Source: CAYMKL01 sp964390805 (GTDB lineage: Bacteria > Chloroflexota > Anaerolineae > VGOG01). Taken from it: 64,000 nt of DNA. The stretch covers positions 1-64,000 of the forward strand of contig CAYMKL010000001.1 in the NCBI GenBank assembly GCA_964390805.1. Direction: 5' to 3'. Below are positions 26,001 through 32,912 of the stretch, piece by piece. The translations under genes were made by a program, and so were the position numbers. Below the pieces are notes generated by a model. The model did not search any database. It was not told the DNA's origin and was given only the letters and a program-made list of their open reading frames with translations. How positions within the stretch are numbered: position 1 is the stretch's first letter; each line of letters opens with the position of its first letter.

Positions 26001-27096
26001 TCGTTTTTCCAAAACCTGCATCCCCGAAAACATGGATGACTTGTTGGACAGTCCTATCCAAGGCTACGATTAGCTTCCTCACACGGTCAAGGCATTCATA
26101 GATCGAGACTTCCATGTAGCGATGATATCGGTCTTCTATCCCATTGTGTTTCTGCTGTTTTTCCGATTCTTGCCTGGCGCGAATCAACTCGTTGATGTGT
26201 ACCCTGTGCGTATCGAATATCACAAGAAGGTTTTCACACCCAGGGAGGGACTGTTGTTTCTCGAAAGCATCGATTGCCTCCTCACACACGGCTACCAAGC
26301 TTCTTAGGAGCTCAACGGTGTGAGCAGCATACGTTGCGTTGTCAAATTGCCACTCGTGAATATCCTCAGGAGCATTATCTTTGATCCTCTTGACGGTCTG
26401 CTTCAGTTGCTGCACGGCGTGTGAGCATTGGGTTAACAACCTGGAAAAATCTATTAACTCATAGATCTCGTCGTCAGCTTCTCCAGGTGTATATACATCC
26501 GTGTCGTATTTTTCTTTGAGTACCTGTATTCGGCTCATAGACTGTTTGCGGAGAAACTCAATACTAATGAATTGAGAAGAGAAGTAGTGTTTGAAAACAT
26601 GGTTTAAACGATTTGGCTGATCATGGTAGAAAGCTTCATAAATCGGTTTGTTCCAGAACCTCACAGTTATGATGTTGTCGTCAACCTGCGCGAGTTCCTC
26701 CAAGAGCTTGTCCTTGACTTTATGAGGTTCTGTATTCGAGGGTTGCCCTGGAGTGCAAATTATCCAAGTCTTAAGGTTCTTCTTATATTGTAGTGATTTC
26801 CTCAATCCCTCAACAAGTTCTGAGCGATGCTGAGCATCCAAAGGAGCAGAATCAGCATCCTTCTGGGTGAACCAGAATTTAGCTTGCCATCCAACAACAT
26901 CCCCTGCTTTGGCATTCAATTCAGGGCAGTCTGTATGTAACGTTAGGTAGAATTCTGAGCCAGGAGTGTTATAATCGTATTCAAATTCGCCAAACGCTGA
27001 GTACTTCTGCCATGCGATCTGAAAATTGAAGCTCTCGAAGCTTATTTCTCTTGATGCCATATTGAGCTTGAGTTGATGCCATGAAATGCTGGTCAT
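23059..27096 (-). CDS. Nuclease-STAND NTPase (Avs/NACHT-like), putative antiviral effector
   Basis: A 1345-residue protein. Residues about 13-130 resemble the PD-(D/E)xK nuclease domain found on antiviral STAND proteins: PGSEFYL (E48) and VVGWQAKFW (Q71, K73). A helical linker follows, then a STAND/NACHT-type NTPase with Walker A GDAGFGKTN (358-366), Walker B IPIVIDGLNE (430-439) and LILITTCRN (464-472). The remaining 800 residues are a large, mostly helical region that would be the sensor, ending in a distinct domain (YAWESYHSKCND and following). ATG 27096 overlaps the radical SAM stop by 4 nt and has GAGGAG 11 nt upstream. Base composition is far lower in GC than neighbours. By analogy it would bind a phage protein, oligomerise and cut DNA; this is inference. 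Confidence 0.8.
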   Translation of the reverse strand: MTSISWHQLKLNMASREISFESFNFQIAWQKYSAFGEFEYDYNTPGSEFYLTLHTDCPELNAKAGDVVGWQAKFWFTQKDADSAPLDAQHRSELVEGLRKSLQYKKNLKTWIICTPGQPSNTEPHKVKDKLLEELAQVDDNIITVRFWNKPIYEAFYHDQPNRLNHVFKHYFSSQFISIEFLRKQSMSRIQVLKEKYDTDVYTPGEADDEIYELIDFSRLLTQCSHAVQQLKQTVKRIKDNAPEDIHEWQFDNATYAAHTVELLRSLVAVCEEAIDAFEKQQSLPGCENLLVIFDTHRVHINELIRARQESEKQQKHNGIEDRYHRYMEVSIYECLDRVRKLIVALDRTVQQVIHVFGDAGFGKTNLACSICETLLARDVPVVLILGSDLRGDANLRKQIVEGMSVDQSMQFTEFLGALDNLGFLRGGKIPIVIDGLNETVPTAGVWHHQLQYMIQDIQEYRHLILITTCRNSYVQQIFGIGARTPSDVPDNLILEGFDESNIDEVISKYFTKYDITITNESYPKDLLKNPLLLKIFARTNQGKTIEFSELNIYESIEEYLKHLIIKVSTQNNAINPVLERNVREGINTFAKTIWDINSRGVRYPEEFVGVFDPGYDGETNWQSTKAYKVQDEGIFICRKMVSGQEYAEFTYDLLGGMCIAKAVVFSSVEPDTSLKILTSPDVMAKLTDASESSIRHPLHEDVIRCIIYLLPRHMGKQIYEVVDNETVAQYAAFMLDIIFETESGAKSYCLYIDSMDVNRPAIQYFIDSALESILRRRSLKAVPLLVRTLMRMSAPEIDLKWSESIRRHSAEILSYLDELIASGDRRNAISSGDVKHVFLFVALLLSSTVRELRDTATKVLVQLGLDERWLLFEIFKDLSSFADIYVVERLLGALCGVILRAKDKDFSISVAMFLREEFLNGLETTHILILDYIHLILEFAAHSYGFSASDSCFNSCKTLDWQEDEDCRKEITGDGRATWGYGPVHMDFAKYIIGSLASRGYFSEEKNTPTLKECLAMVIWRIKDLGYSEDLFGDIDKEIATSRSGNYDRFDKRSSTERYGKKYSWIAYFELYGYFMLHKLITAEYGSGFRVHSVDIDPTFPAKPFKTQLVNACFLPEEDEVIQDWITKDTGPYLTDFYLRSFPDSEDDWVMLRGYLEQAGRGKTRFTLWLDTILVERTNAERVRDWSRRNYLDDRVSEYYYLLGGEIPWSRNLLEMDFKMRIGDTEIPFIIPYTFYAWESYHSKCNDIGNVPFVCKRIARECDLVFDPSCMSYYTTSGTLATRFFWDDYSKYLYMRRDILDSFADSLGLVLLCIEQLSKYGDFGEHNTSLNPSFADFRHAQYLV

Positions 27097-28142
27097 GACA
27101 GAAGCGGCTCCTCGACTTCAGTACTGTAACAGAAAGTTATCTCTTCAAAAAACGGACAGCGCCCTCTACATAGAGAATGGTTCACACACATCCGCCTGCA
27201 GTTATTCCGCACCATATTGCGATAGTCAGCAAACTTGTTAGTCCAAATCTCCACAAGATTGCATTCTCTCATATTGAACATCCAGTCATCACCATTTGAA
27301 AATGAGCAGGGCTTCACGTCCAGGTTTTCGTCGATGTAGACTGAGAAAAAAGCGCACTCACACGGATCAATGAATTCCTGCGGCGTTCCCGTTGTATGCA
27401 GAAGCATTGGGACGAAACAAGCGTCAAATCCTATTCTTGCAGAACATCTGTGATGATCGACCAATTCGACAAACGTTCTCAGATCATCATTCCATTTCAG
27501 ACCGTCTTCGCGCTTTGCCCGTCCAACAGGCTTGTACGTCAAGAAAATAATGGCATTAAGACCAGCCAGAAGATCATTGTAGTTGCCTTTTAGAATCTCT
27601 ATAGCTTGCGCGATCTGTTCACGCCCCAAAAGAAAATGCAGATTAGTCCGAATTGACGAATTCTTTAGTAGGGACAATGTTTTTTCCGGCAAGGTCAGAA
27701 TGTTGTGTGTGGAAAGAGCCACTGCGCCAACTTTGCCTTCTATCGCCCAGACTAAGTCCTTTGTCAGATAGATACCATTTGTTGTGAAGTTGGCGACAAC
27801 ACCGTGTTGGTTCGTCAGCTCAACAATGTCGAGAAAGCCCGGATGCTCCAGGGGTTCACCTCCTCCCAGTGCAACTTGGAATACGGTGCCCCACTCTGGA
27901 TGATAAAGGTTGTCCAATACGAATTCATAGTCTTGGACACTCATGAATGTGTAGTTTTCTCCACTGTTCCGATAGCAGAACTCGCAGTGATTCGAACAGT
28001 GATTGGAAATGGAAATATCGGCGAGTTCTGGCCAAGGTGCGATTGCCGGATCATCATCGAGTGTCTTCCCCCATCTGAATGTAACACCTGTATCTGTATC
28101 ACCAATGAAGTTGTAATGATCGCTATGCCGACGCACCTTCAC
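27093..28142 (-). CDS. Radical SAM protein with SPASM-like Cys-rich C-terminus
   Basis: A 349-residue radical SAM enzyme. C49-x3-C53-x2-C56 (HCSNHCEFCYRN) binds the SAM [4Fe-4S] cluster, followed by VALGGGEPLEHP. The C-terminus has the pattern of auxiliary clusters: CECAFFSVYIDENLDVKPCSF, then CRRMCVNHSLCRGRCPFF. SPASM proteins mostly modify peptides or proteins. I chose GTG 28142, one base past the stop of the small upstream gene and preceded by GGTGGAG; a GTG at 28178 would overlap that gene by 35 nt. It lies between the candidate substrate gene and the STAND NTPase, all three coupled. It lacks the compact single-domain layout of viperins, so it is not an obvious viperin. Confidence 0.82.
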   Translation of the reverse strand: MKVRRHSDHYNFIGDTDTGVTFRWGKTLDDDPAIAPWPELADISISNHCSNHCEFCYRNSGENYTFMSVQDYEFVLDNLYHPEWGTVFQVALGGGEPLEHPGFLDIVELTNQHGVVANFTTNGIYLTKDLVWAIEGKVGAVALSTHNILTLPEKTLSLLKNSSIRTNLHFLLGREQIAQAIEILKGNYNDLLAGLNAIIFLTYKPVGRAKREDGLKWNDDLRTFVELVDHHRCSARIGFDACFVPMLLHTTGTPQEFIDPCECAFFSVYIDENLDVKPCSFSNGDDWMFNMRECNLVEIWTNKFADYRNMVRNNCRRMCVNHSLCRGRCPFFEEITFCYSTEVEEPLLS

Positions 28143-28143
28143 G

Positions 28144-28530
28144 CTAGTAGGTCTCCACCTGAGTTGCACCGAATCCACGCAGTGAGCTTACTTGCCCATT
28201 CATGATGTATTCGCCGCATATAAAGCTCCAGAGTTCATCATCATCAAGCTTGGCAAAGTCCAGTTTTTCCTCCGGAATATCCAAAGTATCCTTGGTCAAT
28301 GTCTCATCGGTCCTAAAAGTGATCTTCTTTGAATAGATATCCTCTCCTTCGAGCATGCAGCGTGTACCTTCCTTCTGCATCAAATCGCGTAAGTGTGCAG
28401 CTACCTTCAGATTTAACTTACCATAGGACTCCCCCCAAAAACTTATTTGTGTGTCCACCATTTCCTTGTGCATTGTTAAGATATAGCTTACTGAACTGCT
28501 GTTTGTGACAAAATCTGTTCTGATCTTCAT
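28144..28530 (-). CDS. Small protein with N-terminal KIRTDFVTNSSS motif
   Basis: A 128-residue protein of unknown function starting MKIRTDFVTNSSSVSYIL. The ATG at 28530 follows AGGGGG at 4 nt; the frame opens further upstream (28575) without a ribosome site. From memory, unverified here, small bacterial proteins starting with a similar K-I-R-x-D-F-V-T-N-S-S-S run recur in many genomes. The rest is acidic and lacks transmembrane or signal segments. Being directly upstream of, and coupled to, a radical SAM/SPASM gene, it is a candidate substrate of that enzyme, with the Ser/Asn/Thr-rich N-terminus as a possible modification or recognition site. An antitoxin or adaptor role for the STAND protein is an alternative. 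Confidence 0.7.
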   Translation of the reverse strand: MKIRTDFVTNSSSVSYILTMHKEMVDTQISFWGESYGKLNLKVAAHLRDLMQKEGTRCMLEGEDIYSKKITFRTDETLTKDTLDIPEEKLDFAKLDDDELWSFICGEYIMNGQVSSLRGFGATQVETY

Positions 28531-28623
28531 TGTTCCCCCTATCAGTGTATCCACTCGATATGTTTCATCCATCATTAGCGCGTAACTGCCTGCGGTTCAA
28601 CCGCCGCCGTGCGGCCTTAGCCC

Positions 28624-28653
28624 ATGATAGTTTCTGACTCCAAATGATCTCAA
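28624..28653 (-). promoter_or_regulatory. Candidate sigma-70-type promoter for the island operon
   Basis: On the minus strand TTGAGA (28653-28648), an 18-nt spacer and TATCAT (28629-28624) lie about 95 nt upstream of the small gene's ATG. A near-palindrome GTCGGACATGTCAGAC lies at about 28671-28686, upstream of the -35, and could be an operator. It is the only promoter-like match I noticed before the three-gene operon. Confidence 0.45.
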
Positions 28654-28733
28654 ACAACCTAATATCTTGTCGGACATGTCAGACGGGCATTCTCCCACCT
28701 GGAAGTACGTCACCGCCACGGTGCCTGTGTCCC

Positions 28734-30191
28734 CTACCCAATCCGCTCCGCCTCGTGCTCGGCTGCCGCCAGGATGCGGTCCAGTTCAGCCAGCGCCTCC
28801 TGGGGCAGGGGCTTGGGGTGGTGCGTCTCGCTGATGCGCTTGAACTCTTCTATCGCCACCTCACGCGGGTCGCGCAAGCTGCCATCCGGACCTTTGCGGC
28901 GCAGCAACTTGGACAGTCGAAAGTCGCGGATGCGCTGGCGGGTGTGTTTTTGCTTCAGGAAGTGGCTGCGCGGCCCCACGGCTGCGATCACGTCCAGCGC
29001 CATGTCTGCTTCGTCGAACTCGAACCCGTGCAGCAGATCGTACGCATACTGACAGATCTCGTGGTCGAGGATCACCTGCTCAGGGTAGAGGATCATCGAG
29101 CTATCGAGCAACCCCATGTAGCCGCAGATCTCGCCGCCGCACAGCGGGATGAAGGCCGCGCCCAGCCCGCCCTCCATACCCGATTGCCAGCCCACGTCGG
29201 CGGCATCGCTGCTGACGCTGCCCCCGCCCAGGCTGGGCACTCCCCAGGCGTGGGCCTGTTGCACGGCCATCATGGAGAGAGGCACCGGCACTTCCCCGAC
29301 ATAGCCACCCGTACGCGGGTGCATGAGCGAGATCAGGTTCGAGTGGAACACCGGCGCGCCGGGGTACGCTAACTGCAGCAGCACCATACCGCTCACCACC
29401 TCAGCATCGCCGACCACCAACGCGCCCAGGGGAGTGGCCGGCGCGGTGGAGCCCATGGTTGGCATGGCCATGAAGCTGGTGGGAATGTTCGCCTCGGCGT
29501 AGACCAGCGCCGTCTCGATGCTGTCGCCATCCTGAGCCAGCGGGGCGATGGTGCAGAAGTTGGCGCAGATGGGCGACCGTCGCCGCCGCTCCTCGTCGCT
29601 GCCGGCCACCACGGTCGCCATCTCGACGACGTAGGGCGCTAACTGTGGGGGCACCGTCATCCCCCCGCGCACGTGCTTGAGGGTGTTGGTCAGGCCGGCG
29701 TGGCACTGGTGCAGCGGCGCGGTGAGGCCATAGTCTTGCGCACTGACCAGCGGCCAGTAAAAGCTGATCAGGGGCAGGGCGTCGCACACCCACGCCATCA
29801 GCGCCACGTCCGCTTTGCGCGAGGGGCGCAGTTGGCGGGTCTCCGGGTCAATTACATGCACGCCGGTGCCATCGGTACTCAGGTAGGAGCAACTGCCGTC
29901 CAGCAGCAGGTCAAAGCGCTCCTCACGGCCTCCCAGCACAAATGCGCGAGGGGCCGCGGACATGGCCTTTTTCACCAAATCGGGCGGGATGCGGACGATC
30001 TCTTTCTCCCAATCCACCCGCGCGCCGTGGTCGGCAAAGATCTCCAGCGCCCGGCGGGATGGAAAGTGCACGCCGACTTCATCCAGGAGGCGCAGCGTGC
30101 CCGCCTTCAGGATGTCGAGCTGCTCCTGTGTCAGCAGTTCGCTCTTGAAGGGCGAGGTGAAGGGGATGATGTCGGGAGTCTCGGAATGCAT
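28734..30191 (-). CDS. MttB-family methyltransferase-like protein 3
   Basis: A 485-residue MttB-superfamily protein of the subgroup with YLSTDGTGVHVIDPETRQLR and SFYWPLVSAQDYG, and the APATPLGALVVGDAEVVSGMVLLQLAYPGAPVFHS region. No in-frame amber codon. It sits immediately upstream of the AT-rich island, and its last 19 codons plus 13 nt beyond are mirrored by the diverged remnant at 22931-23000. ATG 30191 has AGAGG at 4 nt. The substrate is presumably a methylated amine; transfer to the single corrinoid protein in the region, or to one elsewhere, is assumed. Confidence 0.88.
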   Translation of the reverse strand: MHSETPDIIPFTSPFKSELLTQEQLDILKAGTLRLLDEVGVHFPSRRALEIFADHGARVDWEKEIVRIPPDLVKKAMSAAPRAFVLGGREERFDLLLDGSCSYLSTDGTGVHVIDPETRQLRPSRKADVALMAWVCDALPLISFYWPLVSAQDYGLTAPLHQCHAGLTNTLKHVRGGMTVPPQLAPYVVEMATVVAGSDEERRRRSPICANFCTIAPLAQDGDSIETALVYAEANIPTSFMAMPTMGSTAPATPLGALVVGDAEVVSGMVLLQLAYPGAPVFHSNLISLMHPRTGGYVGEVPVPLSMMAVQQAHAWGVPSLGGGSVSSDAADVGWQSGMEGGLGAAFIPLCGGEICGYMGLLDSSMILYPEQVILDHEICQYAYDLLHGFEFDEADMALDVIAAVGPRSHFLKQKHTRQRIRDFRLSKLLRRKGPDGSLRDPREVAIEEFKRISETHHPKPLPQEALAELDRILAAAEHEAERIG

Positions 30192-30250
30192 TTGGCCTCT
30201 TTGCTTCGGTGCCGGAGGGCACCAGTCTCAGTATATCCAAACTTGCTCAG

Positions 30251-30296
30251 CCTGGATCGCCAGATCCAGGCCAACAGCGGGGATTTGGCAATCCCC
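30251..30296. repeat. REP-like palindromes
   Basis: Two adjacent hairpins, CCTGGATCGCCAGATCCAGG (30251-30270) and GGGGATTTGGCAATCCCC (30279-30296), lie between the deacetylase stop and the mttB start. The core GGATCGCCAGATCC recurs at 45277-45290, so this is a dispersed palindrome family. Confidence 0.65.
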
Positions 30297-30322
30297 TTAG
30301 AGCGGTTTGAGACCATTGAGTC

Positions 30323-31180
30323 TCACCGATGACCCATGGTTGACGATTCTAGCGCAGACAATTCCTGTGCCACATCCCCCATCCGCGCAAAGCGCGCCCC
30401 GCTCTGCGCGGCGTGCTGGATGAAGCGCTCCAGTAGGGCCATGCGGTGGCCGCGCCCGATGGCCTGGGGATGCATGGTCAGAGTAAAGACGCCGCTCTCC
30501 TCGTGCTCGACCATGTAGTCGAACTCACCAGCCCAGATCTCCAAGACCTTAGACGGGGCAGAAAGGCCGTAGGGCATGGACTCGAAGTCAAACATGAAGT
30601 GCGGCCAGTCGTCCAGAAAGAAGGCCACCGGGAACTCCCACAGGGCCACCTCTTGCCCGGCCTGGAGTGGTTGCTCCATTCCCACCTGGTCCCCCAGTCG
30701 AGGATGGTAGGGGTGGAAATCACCGGCGAAGAGGCTGGAATCGTAGAGAAAGCCGTACTCGACCAGCAAGGGCAGGGTCGCTGTACTGTAGTCCCACGAC
30801 GGCGAGCGGTAGCCCAGGGGCGGATGACCTATGAAGCGTTCCAAGACGGTCATGCCTCTCTCCAGGCTGCGCCGCTCCTCGGCGGGAGTCTGGGTGCTGG
30901 GGTCCTCATGACCGTATCCGTGATGGGCCACCTCGTGCCCGGCGGCCAGGATCGCCTCAACTGCGTCGGGGAAGGACTCGGCCGTATGACCAGGGACGAA
31001 GAAAGTGGCAGGTATCTGGTATTCCGCCAGCAGCTTCAGGATGCGGGGTACACCGACCCTGGCCCCGAACTCTCCGCGCGAGAGCATCGCCGGAGTGGGG
31101 GACGGGCGACCACCCAGCCAGACACTGAGAGCATCAAAATCGAACGTCAGACAAACTGTGTAGAGTCTCTCGTTTGGCAT
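30323..31180 (-). CDS. Polysaccharide deacetylase family protein (NodB/PuuE-like)
   Basis: A 285-residue NodB-fold deacetylase. The family's DD motif is in VCLTFDFDALSVW, the His motif in VAHHGYGHEDPS, and RSPSWDYS and LTMHPQAIGRGHR match later family motifs. Cytoplasmic (no signal peptide) members of this size act on small amides such as allantoin, N-acetylated sugars or peptidoglycan precursors. Located between an aldehyde dehydrogenase and an mttB, deacetylation of an N-acyl amine is a plausible but unproven role. Confidence 0.85.
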   Translation of the reverse strand: MPNERLYTVCLTFDFDALSVWLGGRPSPTPAMLSRGEFGARVGVPRILKLLAEYQIPATFFVPGHTAESFPDAVEAILAAGHEVAHHGYGHEDPSTQTPAEERRSLERGMTVLERFIGHPPLGYRSPSWDYSTATLPLLVEYGFLYDSSLFAGDFHPYHPRLGDQVGMEQPLQAGQEVALWEFPVAFFLDDWPHFMFDFESMPYGLSAPSKVLEIWAGEFDYMVEHEESGVFTLTMHPQAIGRGHRMALLERFIQHAAQSGARFARMGDVAQELSALESSTMGHR

Positions 31181-31213
31181 GAACTCAATCGGCCTTCAGC
31201 GACACTCAATTGA

Positions 31214-31375
31214 CAAGACTAGCGCCGGCTGAGTAGGCTCGGAGCGCAGCGGAGGGCCGTATCGAAGCCAAGCGGGTTAGCCAGGCAAAGCCGCTCGCTT
31301 GATTTCGATACGCTGGCTTCGGTATGCTTCGCTACTCAGCCCAAGCCGCTACTCAACCGGCGCTCGCTCCGGCAG
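31214..31375. repeat. Long imperfect inverted repeat
   Basis: Left arm GCGCCGGCTGAGTAG with CGGAGCG nearby, and right arm CTACTCAACCGGCGC followed by CGCTCCG, are inverted copies about 140 nt apart. An inner pair GTATCGAAGCCA / TTCGATACGCTGGCTTCGGTA also folds. It fills the 196-nt gap between the aldehyde dehydrogenase stop and the deacetylase start and has no coding potential. MITE-like. Confidence 0.6.
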
Positions 31376-31376
31376 C

Positions 31377-32834
31377 TCAATACGGATACCAGTAATCCTT
31401 CACGCCACCTTCGATGTCCCAATGTACGTGCTTGGTCTGCCAGAACTCCTCCAGACCCTCAATACCCAACTCCCGGCCCAGGCCGCTCATCTTCATCCCG
31501 CCGAAGGGCCCCGCATAATTATCGGTGAGGGGGTCGTTGATCCAGATGGTGCCGGCCTGCACCTCCTCGTAAAACTGGCGCACCTTGCGGGCATCGTGGG
31601 TGTAGAGACAGGCTCCCAGCCCATACTCGGTGTCGTTGGCCAGGGCGATGGCCTGGTCGAAGGTTTCGTAGGCCATGATGGGAATGGTCGGCCCAAAGGT
31701 CTCCTCGCGCATGATGCGCATCGAGTGGTCTACATCAACGAGCACCGTCGGCTCGTAGAAGAAGCCCCGTTCCTTGTCAAGCGGACGCCTTCCGCCGGCC
31801 AGAACCTTGGCCCCTTTCGCCGCTGCATCGGCCACATGCTCCTCCACTTTGGCGCGGTAGGAGTCGCCGATCATCGGCCCCACGTCGGTGGTCGGCTCAA
31901 TGCCCGGCCCCAGCCGCAGTTGGCTCACCCGCTCCGCCAGCGCCTCGGCCAACTGGGGCATCATAGAGCGCGGCACGTAGACCCGCTCGGTGCTGGTGCA
32001 CACCTGCCCAGTATTGATGAGGGCAGCGTAGGCCAATGCTTCCACGGCCACCTCCAGCGGCGCGTCGTCGGCGATGACAAAGGGGTCCTTGCCCCCCAGC
32101 TCCAGGTGAAGCTTCTTAATAAGGCCAGCGGTGAGCTGGGCGAGCTGTTGTCCCACGGCAGTGGAGCCGGTGAAGGCGATCACCGGCACGTCGGGGTGGG
32201 TCACCAGCGCGGTTCCCACCTCGCTGCCCCGCCCGGTGACCACGTTGATCACGCCCGCCGGGAAGTGGTCGAAGGCCACCTCGACCATCTTCAGTATGGT
32301 GAGCGGAGTCAGGCTAGGAGGCTTGACGACGACGGTGTTGCCCGCCGCCAGCGCCGGCGCGATCTTCCACGCCAGAAGCAAAATGGGATAGTTCCAGGGC
32401 ACGATGCAGCCGACTACGCCGTAAGGCTCTTTGAGCACGAGTGACAGTTGCCCCACGTCGGGGGAGGGGAGCACTCGGCCCCGGATGTGGCGGCCCAGCT
32501 CGGCGTAATAGTCCAGGGTGTTCAGCGACCAGTCAATCTCCTCCTCGTTTTCGGGGATGGGCTTGCCTTCCTCCAGGGTTAGCAGCCGCACCAGGTCGTC
32601 GAAGTGCTGGCGCATCTTTGCTGCGGCCTGGTGCAGCATTTGCGCCCGCTCCACGGCGGTGGTCCGCCGCCAGGCGGGGAAGGCCTGCTTTGCCGCCGCC
32701 ACTGCCCGCTCGATGTCCTCCGACGTGCCTTCCGGTGCTGTGTCCAATATCTCTTCAGTGGCAGGATCCGTGACCTCGATTGCCTGCCCGGAAGCTGAAT
32801 CTACCCATGCGCCACCAATCCACATTCCTTGCAT
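31377..32834 (-). CDS. Aldehyde dehydrogenase (betaine-aldehyde-type)
   Basis: A 485-residue NAD(P)-dependent aldehyde dehydrogenase. It has GYIVPWNYPI-like GCIVPWNYPILLLAWK, GSTAVGQQLAQL, catalytic Glu in LELGGKDPFVIADDA and catalytic Cys in NTGQVCTSTERVYV. ATG 32834 follows AAGGAGG at 7 nt. The sequence most resembles betaine aldehyde or aminobutyraldehyde dehydrogenases, which would suit oxidation of aldehydes formed from demethylated choline-type amines or from putrescine. Substrate specificity cannot be fixed by eye. Confidence 0.92.
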   Translation of the reverse strand: MQGMWIGGAWVDSASGQAIEVTDPATEEILDTAPEGTSEDIERAVAAAKQAFPAWRRTTAVERAQMLHQAAAKMRQHFDDLVRLLTLEEGKPIPENEEEIDWSLNTLDYYAELGRHIRGRVLPSPDVGQLSLVLKEPYGVVGCIVPWNYPILLLAWKIAPALAAGNTVVVKPPSLTPLTILKMVEVAFDHFPAGVINVVTGRGSEVGTALVTHPDVPVIAFTGSTAVGQQLAQLTAGLIKKLHLELGGKDPFVIADDAPLEVAVEALAYAALINTGQVCTSTERVYVPRSMMPQLAEALAERVSQLRLGPGIEPTTDVGPMIGDSYRAKVEEHVADAAAKGAKVLAGGRRPLDKERGFFYEPTVLVDVDHSMRIMREETFGPTIPIMAYETFDQAIALANDTEYGLGACLYTHDARKVRQFYEEVQAGTIWINDPLTDNYAGPFGGMKMSGLGRELGIEGLEEFWQTKHVHWDIEGGVKDYWYPY

Positions 32835-32912
32835 CTCGTTGCCTCCTTCTTCTCCTCAGCTTGACCTGCTTGACGCCGTTCGGCTGAGCCCTTCGACAAG
32901 CTCAGGACAGGC

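Noticed and set aside
27093..28142. Prokaryotic viperin
   Set aside because: The radical SAM protein has a Cys-rich SPASM-like C-terminus and is not followed by a nucleotide kinase; this suits peptide or protein modification better.
22931..28790. Fresh site-specific integration with att direct repeats
   Set aside because: The flanking repeats differ at 12 of 70 positions and no integrase or recombinase gene is present in the island.
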